In this document: positions 47,094 to 57,647 of the stretch, one piece after another
Layout of the letters: every line of letters begins with the position of its first letter
Position numbering within the stretch: position 1 is the stretch's first letter
Assembly: GCA_023475265.1 (NCBI GenBank)
Contig: JAMCWE010000241.1
Location: 1 to 64,000 of the forward strand
Reading direction: 5' to 3'
Source: Bacteroidota bacterium
GTDB taxonomy: Bacteria > Bacteroidota > Ignavibacteria > Ignavibacteriales > Ignavibacteriaceae
DNA: 64,000 nucleotides
Translations under genes and position numbers: made by a program
The notes under the pieces: model-generated
Databases searched by the model: none
What the model was told of the DNA's origin: nothing
The model's input: the letters and a program-made list of their open reading frames with translations, nothing else

Positions 47094-50000
47094 ATGAAAT
47101 ATTTTTTTAACATATTATTAATTTTCTTGATTGTCTCAAGTAGAACAATCTTTTGTCAAAATTATAAAATAATTGAATCGGCTAACGATCATATTAAAAT
47201 TGAATTTAACTTCGGAAACAGCTACCGGGTAATTGATACTTTAATTGATGGAAAAAATTTTCAATATATTTCAAGAGGAAACTTTTCTTTAAGAACAGTT
47301 GGCGAACCCTGGCTGCCGTCTTTTTATATAAACGTTGGCGTGCCGATAAATTCAACTCCCAAAGTAAAAATACTTTCAACTGATAAAGTCATTTATCAAA
47401 ACAAATTTATTCTGCCATTACCCAAATATGATCCTGCCGAAAAGCAATTGTCAATTAATGATTTGGATGAAAAAATTTACAGCTCCAATAATTTTTTCCC
47501 GTCTGAATCTGCTGAAATAGTTGATGATTATATTTATCGTTATGCTAGAATTATAATTCTTAATACGTCGCCTTTCCAATTTAATCCTATCTCAAAGGAA
47601 TTAATATTTAATAGAAAAATACAAGTTGAAATTGATTTTAATGTCGCTTCAAATGGATTGGTTCAAAATGTTGCAAAAGTTAATGATCCTCAAACAAATG
47701 AATTCATTAATAATTCTGTAGCAAATAAGCTGCAAGCAATAAATTGGATTGGAGTAAGTAAACCGGTTATAAATCAGAAAATTGTTTCAGGCCAAAGTTA
47801 TTGGTATAATCCCAATAAAAATTATTATCAAATATATTTGAATAAAAAGGGAGTTTATCGGATAACTTATGATCAGTTAATCGCGGCTGGCATGCAATTA
47901 AATGATATTCCTCTTAATAAATTAGAACTATATAATAATGGAAACCAGGTTCCAATTAACATTTCTGATTTAAACAATGACGGCATTTTTAATTCCGGAG
48001 ATTATTTTGAATTTGTTGGTTATCCTCCAACTCCAACTCCTTATGCATCGCAAAATATTTATAATAATGGCAACGTTTATTTCTTCTCTGTTCAAGCTGA
48101 TTCTGATGGCCTTAGATATAAAGAGTTTGACGGATATCCCAAAACTTGGGATTATACTTATCAAACTAATTTAACTACTCTTCATTTTGAAAAAGATTCG
48201 TTGTTTGAAAATCTTGGTTATGCCGGCGATGACCACAGAGATTTTTGGTTGTGGGATAATATCTCAGGACAAAACGGAAGTGTTCAGCATGACTTTGAAT
48301 ATACCTTTAACGGATTGAAGGAGATGGATGCTGATTCAACCTATATCACTATCAGAGTTCAGATGCAAGGTTTAACTACAAACGGCGGCTGCGATGCAAA
48401 TCATAAAGCTTATGTCAGTCTAAACAGCATGCCTATTGATGCAATATCTTGGGCGGCTCAAAATACTGCTACATTTGAAAAAACAATCAAAATTTCAAAT
48501 GATAGTTTTCATCTTTATCCGACCGGAAATCTTTTACAAGTAAAAGTTATTGGCGATGCTTGTCCATTAATAAACAGCGATGAGGTTGCAGTCAATTGGT
48601 TCGAGATTGATTATTGGAGAGATAATAGAGCAGATACAAATCATATTGAGTTTAGCAGCCCGCCAAACATTTCCGGAAAAGTTGAATTTTGGACTTGGCG
48701 TTGGGAAAGAGATTCAATAGAAGTATTCATCCCGCAAAAAGGAGAAATAATTAAAAATGCACTTGTCCCTCATGATCAATATAGTTCTGCAATTTTCGTT
48801 GATTCAGTAAATTCAAATTCACCTGTTGATTATTTCTGTGCGGGTTATGATTATTATTTATCTCCGGACTCGATCGTTAAAAGTGTTCAATCAGATTTAA
48901 GAAACACCGCCAACGGTGCCGATTATATAATTATTGCTCATCCGGATTTTAAATCAGTCGCAGAAAAATTAGCAAGCTTCAGGCAAAATAATTTCCCGGA
49001 TTCCACAATAACAAATCCACGAATAAAAATTGTTTATGTAAATCAAATTTATAATGAGTTTTCAAACGGGCTTCTTGATCCATACGCTTTGCAAGATTTT
49101 GTAAAATTTGCTTTTTATAATTGGCAGAAACCATCGCCTGCATATGTTGTTTTGCTAGGAGATATGAGTCATGATTATAGGCATCTTCTTACAACAAGCC
49201 GTCCTAATTTTGTTCCTTCGATACCTTATTACTCTTACACCTATGGTGAAGGTATAAGCGATAATATGATTGTGGCTGTAACAGGAAATAGTGTTCATCC
49301 CGATTTAGCAATTGGCAGGTTATCATGTGAAACAGTTGATGAAGGAAATATTCTTGTTGATAAGCTGATAAATTATCCTCAGGATAATTCGAAAGATTGG
49401 AAACGAAATGTTTTATTACTTTCATCAGGAATAGACCAAGCCGATGAAAGCGCTTTGGGTTTGAATCAAGCGAGCGTTGAACTTGAACAAACATTTCTTG
49501 TTCCCAATGGAATTAAATCGACCAAAGTAATGCGGTATCCAAATCAACCGGATTATATTCCATTCCAGGGCGGTGGACCTGAAATAAGAGATAAAATTAA
49601 TCAAGGCACTGTGCTGACAAATTATTATGGTCATGGCGGCGGGTATCAGTGGGATCTTACATTTCTTAATGATGATATTTATTTGTTGAATAATGGCGGA
49701 AGGCTTCCGTTAATCCTTAGTCTAACTTGCTACACAGCTCATTTTGATGATCAAGATGTTTTTGGTGAACAGTTTAATCAAGTTCCGGGTAAAGGAAGTA
49801 TCGGATTTTTCGGCAATGTAGGTTTAACTTATTGGAATGTAGCAACAAATTTTGATAACGATATTTTTAGAGAAATTTTTGACAATAAAGATTATATATC
49901 AGGCAAGGTTTTTCAGTACCTAAAAAATGTTGAAGCTGCAGCTGGTTATAACACCAGTCAAATTGCACTGCTGACTTATTTAGGTGATCCCTTATTTAAA

Positions 50001-52826
50001 TTAGCTTTGCCAGACAAACCGGACTTTAGCATTTCACGTTCAGGTATTTCCTTGAATAAAGATAATGCGGTTGTAAATGATACTATTCAAGTAAAAGTAA
50101 ATGTTCAAAACTTTGGTGTAATATTTCCAAATGATACTGTAACAGTTCAACTGTTTGTTCAATCTTCAGATACTTCTTATCAATTAGTTCAGAGGAAGTT
50201 ATCAAGTTTTGGTTTGGAAGATTCAACATATTTTTCTTGGATTCCGCCGAAAGCCGGTCTTTATACTTTAACAGCTAAAGTTAATGATGTAAATATTATA
50301 CCCGAAGAAGATTATACGGATAATTCTGCATCAGTTACATTTGCTGTTTACAATTTGAATAATCCAAATATACTTTCGCCAATTGACGGTTATTCTACTT
50401 CTAATAATTTTGTTGAATTTAAAATTGCAGATATTGGCGCTAACTTAAATTATAATTTATCATATTACGTTCAGGTTGATACAAATCTAAATTTCTCAAC
50501 AACTATAAATTCACCAACCTTATCAGCTTCCGACGGTTTGATTTATTGGAAGCTGCCGAATTTAAATAAAGGAATTTATTATTGGCGTTCGAGAATTTAT
50601 GACGGAAAAGATTCAAGCGGATGGAGTCAGCCGCGTACTTTTTCAATTTCCAATTCAAATCAATATGGATATTTTATTTCGGGTAAACAATTTGATATGT
50701 TCAATTCTTATAATATGAATGTTACTGATTCCGGAATTGTACTCAACACAAATTATCTTCCGCCAAAGCCTTCTAACAAAACTTTCCTGGAAGATATTTC
50801 GTTTAGTCCCGCTTCTTTTGATTCAGTTGGATTTACCGCAATTACAACTGACGGGACGTATTTATACTGCGCAGATATTTGGTATTATGCACTAAGAAAT
50901 AATGCAAATGGTTTTTCAAATATTTATAAGTTCGGTACCGGGTATAATGGAACTGTGAAAGGACAATTTTACGGCACTCTTCCGAATTTCTTTGCACCAG
51001 TCAAAGATGCGATGTTTTATTTTAGAGATGGATTTATTTATGTAGCAACCGGAGATTCGTATACCTTGTTAAAGGTTGATAGAACTTCCGGTGATACGGT
51101 AAGTGTTAGAATTACTCCCGGTATGTTCAGATATGACAATACAAAAATTCAGAGCGGTTCTTTTTATTTAGCTGCCGATAGTAATTACGTTTACAACTTA
51201 ACTATTAAAGACAGCATTGGTAACTATAAATATTATCTGCGAACTTTTAATCCGAATAATAATTGGTCATTAGCTAAACCTGATATGCAATTAAGCGGAA
51301 CAAGCTATACCGGATTTACCAATTTCTTTGTTGCCGATGGATATGTATTTCCTTATGAAAATTATCAAAGCGGTTTTATGCGAAGGCTAAGACTTTCTGA
51401 CGGAATCTTTGAAGAAGAATGGGTTACTTATAGTCCTTTCCAAAATTATTATGCATGGTGTTATGATTTGGTTAATAATGTTGTTTATACATCAGTATTT
51501 AATCCAAATGGAATTGTATCTAAGACATCGAAATTCAAAGGAAGATATTTAGATGGATTAGGAACTGTTTCAACTAATGATATCGGGCCTGCAAGCAAGT
51601 GGAGCAGTTTAAACTTTAATATTGAAAACAATAATTCTAATGTTTCATTCAATGCGATGCTGCTTGGTGAAAATTCATCAACAAAGTTGTGGGACACAGT
51701 AAAAACAAATTTGTCGTCGCCGTATAACATTGGAAACATCGACCCTAAAAAATATGAGTTTATCAAGATGAATTTTAATTTTTGGGATTCATCATTTATT
51801 TCTTCATCTCCTATTAAACTGAAATCCATATCTGTAAATTATACTTCGCTGCCGGATATTTCTTTATCAAAAAATGATCTTGCTTTTAATCCGGATTCAA
51901 TCATGCAGGGTGTACCGCTAAATATAAATTTAAAGCTGCATAATTATGGGCTTTCCAACGCTGATTCATCAACAGTAAAATTATTTCTAAATTCTTCAGG
52001 TAATCCGTTCTTTACAAAAGATATTTCAATTCCTGCTGACAGCACAGTTGAAATAAATACTACATTATCTACTACTAATCTAAATTCTGAAAATGATATT
52101 AGTGCAGAAGCAAATTACAGCGGGAATGAATTTTATTCATTTAATAATATTGTTGATAATAAATTTTATGTTGTTAGAGATTCAATTACTCCAACACTGT
52201 CGATTACTTTTGACGGTAAGGAAATAGTCAACGGAGATATTGTTTCGGCAAAGCCTAAAATAGTTTTTGCGCTAAAGGATAATAGTCCGCTTCCGCTTGA
52301 CACAACAGATTTTTCAATTGTATTTGATAATTCTCCATTTAATTTCAGCAGCCCGGATGTTCTATTTGCTTATGATCCATATCCGAATTCTCAAGCAAAG
52401 ATTACCTGGATTCCAAAACTTGCTGACGGGCAGCACACATTAAACGTATTAACAAAAGATGGTTCAGGAAATTATTCGGATACTTCCGCAACTCAATTAA
52501 TGTTTAATGTGTACAGTCAATCTGATATAATTAATGTATATAATTTTCCCAATCCTTTTAAAACGAATACATATTTTACATTTGAATTAACAGGCTTCCA
52601 AGTTCCGGATGAACTTAGAGTAAAAATCTATACAGTAGCAGGCCGTTTAATTAGAGAAATTTCTATTCCACCTTCAGAGCTTCGTCTTGGTTTTAACAGA
52701 ATAAATTGGGATGGCAGGGATCAAGATGGCGATGATATTGCAAATGGCATCTATTTTTATAAAATTGTATATAAGAATGGCGACGTTGTAAAAGCAGTCA
52801 CTCAAAAGTTAGCAAGAGTTCAATAA
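47094..52826 (+). CDS. Large gingipain-like C25 peptidase with T9SS sorting domain
   Basis: A 1910-residue secreted cysteine peptidase. Signal peptide (MKYFFNILLIFLIVSSRTIFC), N-terminal pro-region with LRTVGEPWLPSFYINVGVP, catalytic C25 domain from about residue 620 (TANGADYIIIAHPDF), with catalytic His847 (NYYGHGGGYQWD) and Cys879 (LSLTCYTAHFDD). CARDB/Ig-like domains follow (near 1000 and 1600), then a FlgD/T9SS C-terminal domain from about residue 1815 (NVYNFPNPFKTNTYF to ANGIYFYKIVYKNG). It is a paralogue of the truncated gene at the left edge. It is likely exported by T9SS and held at the surface, and its place next to the polysaccharide locus is suggestive because T9SS cargo is often attached to a lipopolysaccharide. 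Confidence 0.92.
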   Translation: MKYFFNILLIFLIVSSRTIFCQNYKIIESANDHIKIEFNFGNSYRVIDTLIDGKNFQYISRGNFSLRTVGEPWLPSFYINVGVPINSTPKVKILSTDKVIYQNKFILPLPKYDPAEKQLSINDLDEKIYSSNNFFPSESAEIVDDYIYRYARIIILNTSPFQFNPISKELIFNRKIQVEIDFNVASNGLVQNVAKVNDPQTNEFINNSVANKLQAINWIGVSKPVINQKIVSGQSYWYNPNKNYYQIYLNKKGVYRITYDQLIAAGMQLNDIPLNKLELYNNGNQVPINISDLNNDGIFNSGDYFEFVGYPPTPTPYASQNIYNNGNVYFFSVQADSDGLRYKEFDGYPKTWDYTYQTNLTTLHFEKDSLFENLGYAGDDHRDFWLWDNISGQNGSVQHDFEYTFNGLKEMDADSTYITIRVQMQGLTTNGGCDANHKAYVSLNSMPIDAISWAAQNTATFEKTIKISNDSFHLYPTGNLLQVKVIGDACPLINSDEVAVNWFEIDYWRDNRADTNHIEFSSPPNISGKVEFWTWRWERDSIEVFIPQKGEIIKNALVPHDQYSSAIFVDSVNSNSPVDYFCAGYDYYLSPDSIVKSVQSDLRNTANGADYIIIAHPDFKSVAEKLASFRQNNFPDSTITNPRIKIVYVNQIYNEFSNGLLDPYALQDFVKFAFYNWQKPSPAYVVLLGDMSHDYRHLLTTSRPNFVPSIPYYSYTYGEGISDNMIVAVTGNSVHPDLAIGRLSCETVDEGNILVDKLINYPQDNSKDWKRNVLLLSSGIDQADESALGLNQASVELEQTFLVPNGIKSTKVMRYPNQPDYIPFQGGGPEIRDKINQGTVLTNYYGHGGGYQWDLTFLNDDIYLLNNGGRLPLILSLTCYTAHFDDQDVFGEQFNQVPGKGSIGFFGNVGLTYWNVATNFDNDIFREIFDNKDYISGKVFQYLKNVEAAAGYNTSQIALLTYLGDPLFKLALPDKPDFSISRSGISLNKDNAVVNDTIQVKVNVQNFGVIFPNDTVTVQLFVQSSDTSYQLVQRKLSSFGLEDSTYFSWIPPKAGLYTLTAKVNDVNIIPEEDYTDNSASVTFAVYNLNNPNILSPIDGYSTSNNFVEFKIADIGANLNYNLSYYVQVDTNLNFSTTINSPTLSASDGLIYWKLPNLNKGIYYWRSRIYDGKDSSGWSQPRTFSISNSNQYGYFISGKQFDMFNSYNMNVTDSGIVLNTNYLPPKPSNKTFLEDISFSPASFDSVGFTAITTDGTYLYCADIWYYALRNNANGFSNIYKFGTGYNGTVKGQFYGTLPNFFAPVKDAMFYFRDGFIYVATGDSYTLLKVDRTSGDTVSVRITPGMFRYDNTKIQSGSFYLAADSNYVYNLTIKDSIGNYKYYLRTFNPNNNWSLAKPDMQLSGTSYTGFTNFFVADGYVFPYENYQSGFMRRLRLSDGIFEEEWVTYSPFQNYYAWCYDLVNNVVYTSVFNPNGIVSKTSKFKGRYLDGLGTVSTNDIGPASKWSSLNFNIENNNSNVSFNAMLLGENSSTKLWDTVKTNLSSPYNIGNIDPKKYEFIKMNFNFWDSSFISSSPIKLKSISVNYTSLPDISLSKNDLAFNPDSIMQGVPLNINLKLHNYGLSNADSSTVKLFLNSSGNPFFTKDISIPADSTVEINTTLSTTNLNSENDISAEANYSGNEFYSFNNIVDNKFYVVRDSITPTLSITFDGKEIVNGDIVSAKPKIVFALKDNSPLPLDTTDFSIVFDNSPFNFSSPDVLFAYDPYPNSQAKITWIPKLADGQHTLNVLTKDGSGNYSDTSATQLMFNVYSQSDIINVYNFPNPFKTNTYFTFELTGFQVPDELRVKIYTVAGRLIREISIPPSELRLGFNRINWDGRDQDGDDIANGIYFYKIVYKNGDVVKAVTQKLARVQ

Positions 52827-52910
52827 GTTTAAAAATAATTTGCAAATAGTTTTTCTTTCTCATTTCTAAATTTTAGTACAATAATTTCTTTTAAGAATAA
52901 GGAGATTCAA

Positions 52911-54743
52911 ATGTGTGGAATCGTCGGTTATATTGGAAATAAGAATTGTGTTCCTATTCTGATTAACGGTTTAAAACGTTTGGAATACCGCGGATACGAT
53001 TCTGCCGGAATTGGTCTTATTCTTAATAATCATTCGCAGGTAGTTAAGAATAAAGGCAAAGTATCTCTGCTCGAAGAAAAAATTGAAAAGCTTAATTTAA
53101 CAGCAACACTTGGAATCGGCCATACACGCTGGGCAACGCACGGTGTGCCGAATGAAATAAATGCTCATCCTCATTGTAATAAATCTAAAAATTTATTTGT
53201 TATTCATAATGGAATCATTGAGAATTTTCAGATTCTAAAAGCTGGTCTGCAAAAATTCGGTTATACTTTTGTAAGCGAAACTGATTCTGAAGTTCTGCCG
53301 CATTTAATCGATAGCTTTTTGATTAAGGGGCATTCACTCTTCCGATCCGTTCAATTAGCTTTAGCTGAAGTTGAAGGAACGTACGGCATCGCAGTAATCT
53401 ATGAAGGCGAACCTGATAAAATTATTGTTGCCAGAAAAGGTTCACCGCTTGTCGTTGGAATCGGTGAGCAGGAAAATTTTATCGCTTCCGATGTATCCGC
53501 AATTTTAGCGCACACCAAACAAATTGTTTACTTGGAAGATGGTGAAGTTGTTGAAGTATGTAGAGATCGATTTACCGCAAAAACAATTTTGGATAAAGAA
53601 ATTGAAAAAGAAATTCATGAAATTACAATGAGCCTTGAAGAAATAAACAAAGGCGGATATCCTCATTTCATGCTTAAAGAAATTATGGAACAGCCGGCTT
53701 CGGTTTGTAATTCGATGCGAGGACGTTTGCTCATTGATAAAGGGACATCTAAGCTTGGCGGATTAGAGGCAGTGGTTGATCAATTAGTTAATACAAAAAG
53801 AATTATTATATCAGCTTGCGGAACATCCTGGCATGCCGGACTTGTCGGTGAATATATGCTGGAACAATTTGCTAGGATTCCCACCGAAGTTGAATATGCT
53901 TCTGAATTTCGATATAGAAATCCAATTGTAAATAAGGAAGATGCAATATTTTTTATTTCTCAAAGCGGTGAGACTGCGGATACTCTTGCAGCATTAAGAG
54001 AAGCAAAAATTCGCGGAGCTTTGGTGATTGGAATTTGCAATGTTGTCGGTAGTTCAATTGCACGAGAAAGTTTATCCGGAGTTTATACTCATGCCGGGCC
54101 TGAAATAGGAGTTGCTTCTACAAAAGCATTTACTTCTCAACTGGTGGTGCTTGCGTTAATCACTTTATTAATTGCCCGTAGAAAAGATATGAGCCTGGTA
54201 GACGGCAAATCAATTGCTGAAGAGATGCAGAAAATTCCGGACAAGATATCGGATATTTTAAAGCTCAATGATCAGATTGAACAAATTGCAAATGAATTTA
54301 AAGATGTAAAAAATTTCTTATACCTTGGCAGAGGATATAATTTTCCTGTTGCTTTAGAAGGCGCTTTAAAGCTGAAAGAAATTTCTTACATTCATGCCGA
54401 AGGATATCCGGCAGCAGAAATGAAGCATGGACCAATTGCATTAATCGATGAAAATATGCCGGTTATTTTTATCGCCCCAAAAGATTCTACATACGAAAAA
54501 ATTATAAGTAATATTCAAGAGATCAGAGCTCGAAAGGGAAGGATTATTGCAATTGCAAGCGAGAATGACGATAACATTGATAAGCTTGTGGATTATTCAA
54601 TTAAAATTCCCGATACGATCAGAATGCTTATGCCTATTCTTACAGTAATTCCTCTTCAATTATTGGCATACCATATTGCCGTTAAAAAGGGATTAAATGT
54701 TGATCAGCCGAGAAATTTAGCAAAAAGCGTTACCGTAGAATAA
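52911..54743 (+). CDS. glmS: Glutamine-fructose-6-phosphate aminotransferase
   Basis: Forms glucosamine 6-phosphate, the entry to UDP-GlcNAc. It is 610 residues. Nucleophile Cys2 (MCGIVGYIGNKNC), GHTRWATHGVPNEINAHPH, two SIS domains (SACGTSWHAGLVGEYMLEQ, SQSGETADTLAALREAK, then EGALKLKEISYIHAEGYPAAEMKHGP) and the C-terminal DQPRNLAKSVTVE. A GGAG lies upstream of the ATG; there is no glmS-ribozyme-like fold visible. It supplies precursors to the polysaccharide and cell wall. Confidence 0.96.
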   Translation: MCGIVGYIGNKNCVPILINGLKRLEYRGYDSAGIGLILNNHSQVVKNKGKVSLLEEKIEKLNLTATLGIGHTRWATHGVPNEINAHPHCNKSKNLFVIHNGIIENFQILKAGLQKFGYTFVSETDSEVLPHLIDSFLIKGHSLFRSVQLALAEVEGTYGIAVIYEGEPDKIIVARKGSPLVVGIGEQENFIASDVSAILAHTKQIVYLEDGEVVEVCRDRFTAKTILDKEIEKEIHEITMSLEEINKGGYPHFMLKEIMEQPASVCNSMRGRLLIDKGTSKLGGLEAVVDQLVNTKRIIISACGTSWHAGLVGEYMLEQFARIPTEVEYASEFRYRNPIVNKEDAIFFISQSGETADTLAALREAKIRGALVIGICNVVGSSIARESLSGVYTHAGPEIGVASTKAFTSQLVVLALITLLIARRKDMSLVDGKSIAEEMQKIPDKISDILKLNDQIEQIANEFKDVKNFLYLGRGYNFPVALEGALKLKEISYIHAEGYPAAEMKHGPIALIDENMPVIFIAPKDSTYEKIISNIQEIRARKGRIIAIASENDDNIDKLVDYSIKIPDTIRMLMPILTVIPLQLLAYHIAVKKGLNVDQPRNLAKSVTVE

Positions 54744-54925
54744 TTCAAAAATCTGAATAAAAATTTTTTTCTGAACTTGCGCCTTTCTCTAAAGACTTTC
54801 ACATTTTAATTTTCTATCTTAACCAGTATAATAATTCAGACATATAGTGATTATATACAAAATAAATCACTTAAGTTTGCTAATACTCACAAGGTTGAAC
54901 TAAAAAGAAAGGAAAGGGGGATTTT

Positions 54926-56245
54926 ATGTCCCGAAAAAATATTCTTATCATGGGTGCTGCCGGTCGTGACTTTCATAATTTTAACGTCTACTTCCGGAAT
55001 AACGAAAACTACAATGTTGTCGCATTCACTGCAACTCAAATACCAAATATTGATGGAAGAATTTATCCATCAGAGCTAGCCGGAAAATTTTATCCCAACG
55101 GAATTAAAATCTATGATGAAAAAAAGCTTGTTGAACTAATAAAAGAACTTAAAGTTGAAGAAGTTGTTTTTTCATATTCGGATGTTCCATTTAATTATGT
55201 AATGACTAAAGCATCAGTCGTAAATGCTGCTGGTGTTTCTTTTAGGCTTCTTGGTAATAATGAAACTATGATTAAAAGTTCTAAACCGGTTGTTGCAGTT
55301 ATAGCAGTACGAACCGGTTCCGGAAAATCTCAGACATCAAGGAAAGTTGTTCAAGTCTTGCGTGAAGCCGGAAAAAGAGTTGTTTCAATTCGTCATCCAA
55401 TGCCTTACGGTGATTTAGTAAAACAAAAAGTACAAAGGTTTGCGACGATTGAAGATTTAAAAAAACACGATTGCACAATTGAGGAAATGGAAGAGTATGA
55501 ACCTCATATTGTTATGGGAAGCGTTATTTATGCCGGTGTAGATTACGAAGCAATTTTGAGAGAAGCCGAAAAAGAAGCTGATGTTATTGTTTGGGATGGC
55601 GGAAACAATGACATTCCATTTTATGAATCTGATGTTGTTTTTACTGTTGTTGATCCGCATAGAGCCGGGCATGAATTGAGTTATTTTCCCGGCAACACTT
55701 CTTTAAGAATTGCGGACGCCGTTATAATTAATAAAATTGATTCTGCGGAACCGAAAAATTTAAAGATTGTTCGAGATAATATTAGAGCAATTAATCCAAA
55801 AGCAAAAGTAATTGAAGCTGCCTCGCCTTTATTTGTAGATCATCCGGAATTAATAGAAGGTAAGAAAGTTCTAGTTGTTGAAGATGGGCCGACACTAACT
55901 CACGGTGAAATGGAATATGGCGCCGGAATGATAGCAGCTTGGAATTACGGTGCATCGGAAATTATTGACCCAAGACCATTCACTGTGAATTCTATTAATG
56001 ACACTTACAAAAAATATCCAAAGATCGGCAAGCTTCTTCCGGCAATGGGATATGGAGAATTACAAATTAAAGATCTTGAAGCGACAATTAACAATACAGT
56101 TTGCGATTCAGTAATTATCGGAACTCCAATTGATCTTGGAAGAATTTTGAAAATAAATAAACCTTCGGTACGAGTTAAATACGAATTGCAGGAGATTGGT
56201 TCTATTACTGTAAAAAGTATTCTAAAGGAAAAAGGAATTATTTGA
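54926..56245 (+). CDS. Cyclic 2,3-diphosphoglycerate synthetase-like GTPase
   Basis: A 439-residue protein resembling archaeal cyclic 2,3-diphosphoglycerate synthetase. N-terminal Rossmann-like MGAAGRDFHNFNVYFRNN, P-loop in VIAVRTGSGKSQTSRKVVQVL, HPMPYGDLVKQKVQRFAT, WDGGNNDIPFYESDVVF, DPHRAGHELSYFPGN and VIINKIDSAEPKN (NKID, GTP-binding). A cDPG role in a mesophilic bacterium is doubtful; an unassigned NTP-dependent ligase is likelier. It lies 158 nt before argF, and the pairing suggests a metabolic link, not demonstrated. Confidence 0.75.
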   Translation: MSRKNILIMGAAGRDFHNFNVYFRNNENYNVVAFTATQIPNIDGRIYPSELAGKFYPNGIKIYDEKKLVELIKELKVEEVVFSYSDVPFNYVMTKASVVNAAGVSFRLLGNNETMIKSSKPVVAVIAVRTGSGKSQTSRKVVQVLREAGKRVVSIRHPMPYGDLVKQKVQRFATIEDLKKHDCTIEEMEEYEPHIVMGSVIYAGVDYEAILREAEKEADVIVWDGGNNDIPFYESDVVFTVVDPHRAGHELSYFPGNTSLRIADAVIINKIDSAEPKNLKIVRDNIRAINPKAKVIEAASPLFVDHPELIEGKKVLVVEDGPTLTHGEMEYGAGMIAAWNYGASEIIDPRPFTVNSINDTYKKYPKIGKLLPAMGYGELQIKDLEATINNTVCDSVIIGTPIDLGRILKINKPSVRVKYELQEIGSITVKSILKEKGII

Positions 56246-56403
56246 AAAATAAAAATGTAATATTATACCGTTCATGGGGATATATATTCCAAAAACGGAA
56301 ATTTCTGGGAATTTTTATTCATTTTATCTCAAATATTTCTTTGTAACAAATATAAAACTTTATAAATTTCATTAGTTAACTTTTAAATTTTACAAAGGTA
56401 GTT

Positions 56404-57336
56404 ATGGCAGTAAATATGAAGGGAAAAAGTTTAATATCAATCAATGATCTTTCCCACGAAGAAATTTGGCAAATATTTGAATTAAGTTCATCTCTTAAAT
56501 TCAAACAAATGACAGGCGAACCTCACCGCTTGCTTGAAGGAAAAACTTTAGGAATGATCTTTTCAAAACCATCAACAAGAACCCGTGTTTCTTTTGAAGT
56601 TGGTATTTATCAACTTGGCGGAATTGGAATGTATTTTGGCCCGAACGATCTTCAACTTAAAAGAAGCGAAAGCATTCCGGATACAGCAAAAGTTTTGTCG
56701 CGTTACCTAAGCGGAATAATGATTAGAACATTCGATCATCAGGACGTTGTTGATCTGGCAAAGTATGCTTCAATACCTGTTATCAATGGATTAACAGATC
56801 TGCTTCATCCTTGCCAGGTATTAACTGATTTGTTTACGATTTACGAAAAGAAAAAAATATTAAAAGGATTAAAGCTTGCTTATGTCGGTGATGGAAATAA
56901 TATAGCTCATAGTCTATTGCATGGCTGTTCTAAGGTTGGAATGAATATTTCCATAGCGTCGCCTAAAGATTATCAGCCGCAGAAACAAATTGTTGATAAT
57001 GCTTTGAGCAATGCAAAATCTTCCGGAAGCAAAATTGAAATTACTGAAGATCCGGTTAAAGCTGTGAAAAATGCTGATGTAATTTATACAGATGTTTGGG
57101 CAAGCATGGGACAAGAATCTGAATCTGAAAAAAGAAAAAAGGTTTTCAAGAATTACCAGGTAAATCCAAAACTTGTTAAGAATGCGAAAGAAGATTATCT
57201 CTTCATGCATTGTCTTCCTGCACACAGAGGTGACGAGGTTGTTGATGAAGTCGCAGACTCAGCCAATTCTGTAATTTTTGACGAAGCTGAAAACCGGCTG
57301 CATGTTCAAAAAGCAATTATGGCTTTGACGATGTAA
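56404..57336 (+). CDS. argF: Ornithine carbamoyltransferase
   Basis: Condenses ornithine and carbamoyl phosphate to citrulline (arginine synthesis). It is 310 residues. The carbamoyl-phosphate site SKPSTRTRVSFEVGIYQLGG, HPCQVLTDLFTIYE, the DxxxSMG-like TDVWASMGQE and HCLPAHRGDEVVDEV confirm the family. Ornithine-specific SMG loop is intact. The start ATG is used; a second ATG 4 codons on is possible. Final coding gene of the core region, before tRNA-Phe. Confidence 0.95.
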   Translation: MAVNMKGKSLISINDLSHEEIWQIFELSSSLKFKQMTGEPHRLLEGKTLGMIFSKPSTRTRVSFEVGIYQLGGIGMYFGPNDLQLKRSESIPDTAKVLSRYLSGIMIRTFDHQDVVDLAKYASIPVINGLTDLLHPCQVLTDLFTIYEKKKILKGLKLAYVGDGNNIAHSLLHGCSKVGMNISIASPKDYQPQKQIVDNALSNAKSSGSKIEITEDPVKAVKNADVIYTDVWASMGQESESEKRKKVFKNYQVNPKLVKNAKEDYLFMHCLPAHRGDEVVDEVADSANSVIFDEAENRLHVQKAIMALTM

Positions 57337-57455
57337 AATGTTGAATGTATAATTTTCAAAATATTTCATTTTAATTTTAAAATTCTAAATTATCTATTGA
57401 TTTAAGTTTTGAAATTATTCTCAATTTTAATAGATTTGTGCCACAAAATTTTGAA

Positions 57456-57528
57456 GGGCAGATAGCTCAGTCGGTAGAGCAAAGGACTGAAAATCCTTGT
57501 GTCGGCGGTTCGATTCCGTCTCTGCCCA
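57456..57528 (+). tRNA. tRNA-Phe (GAA)
   Basis: A 73-nt cloverleaf with acceptor arms GGGCAGA and TCTGCCC, D-arm (TAGCTCAGTCGGTAGAGC), anticodon loop CTGAAAA carrying GAA, and T-arm CGGTTCGATTCCG. Discriminator A at 57528; CCA is not encoded. tRNA genes are frequent integration sites, and the following DNA looks accessory. Confidence 0.95.
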
Positions 57529-57562
57529 CGTGTTGCGGCGTAGTGAAACGAAGCCGGACTTA

Positions 57563-57590
57563 AACCCGCTTACCGAGGCGGGTTTTTCTT
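57563..57590 (+). terminator. Rho-independent terminator after tRNA-Phe
   Basis: AACCCGC (57563-57569) and GCGGGTT (57578-57584) form a 7-bp GC-rich stem with an 8-nt loop, followed by a T-rich run (ttttctttt). It ends the tRNA-Phe transcript about 50 nt downstream. Confidence 0.8.
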
Positions 57591-57596
57591 TTTAAA

Positions 57597-57647
57597 AAAA
57601 TCCTTGTGCCTGTCCGCCGAAACTCTAGTGAAGACGTATCGGCGGTT
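57597..57647 (+). repeat. tRNA-Phe-like 3' fragment interrupted by an inverted repeat
   Basis: aaatccttgtg (57598-57608) matches tRNA-Phe 57491-57501, and tcggcggtt (57639-57647) matches the adjoining tRNA bases 57502-57510, but a 30-nt insert separates them. CCGCCGA (57614-57620) and TCGGCGG (57639-57645) form an inverted repeat around the insert. This is either a decayed copy of the tRNA 3' half with an inserted REP-like hairpin, or chance. The rest of the gap to 57994 holds no gene. Confidence 0.4.

Noticed and set aside
52827-52910. glmS ribozyme upstream of glmS
   Set aside because: The 84-nt gap is too short and AT-rich, with no ribozyme-like pairing visible.
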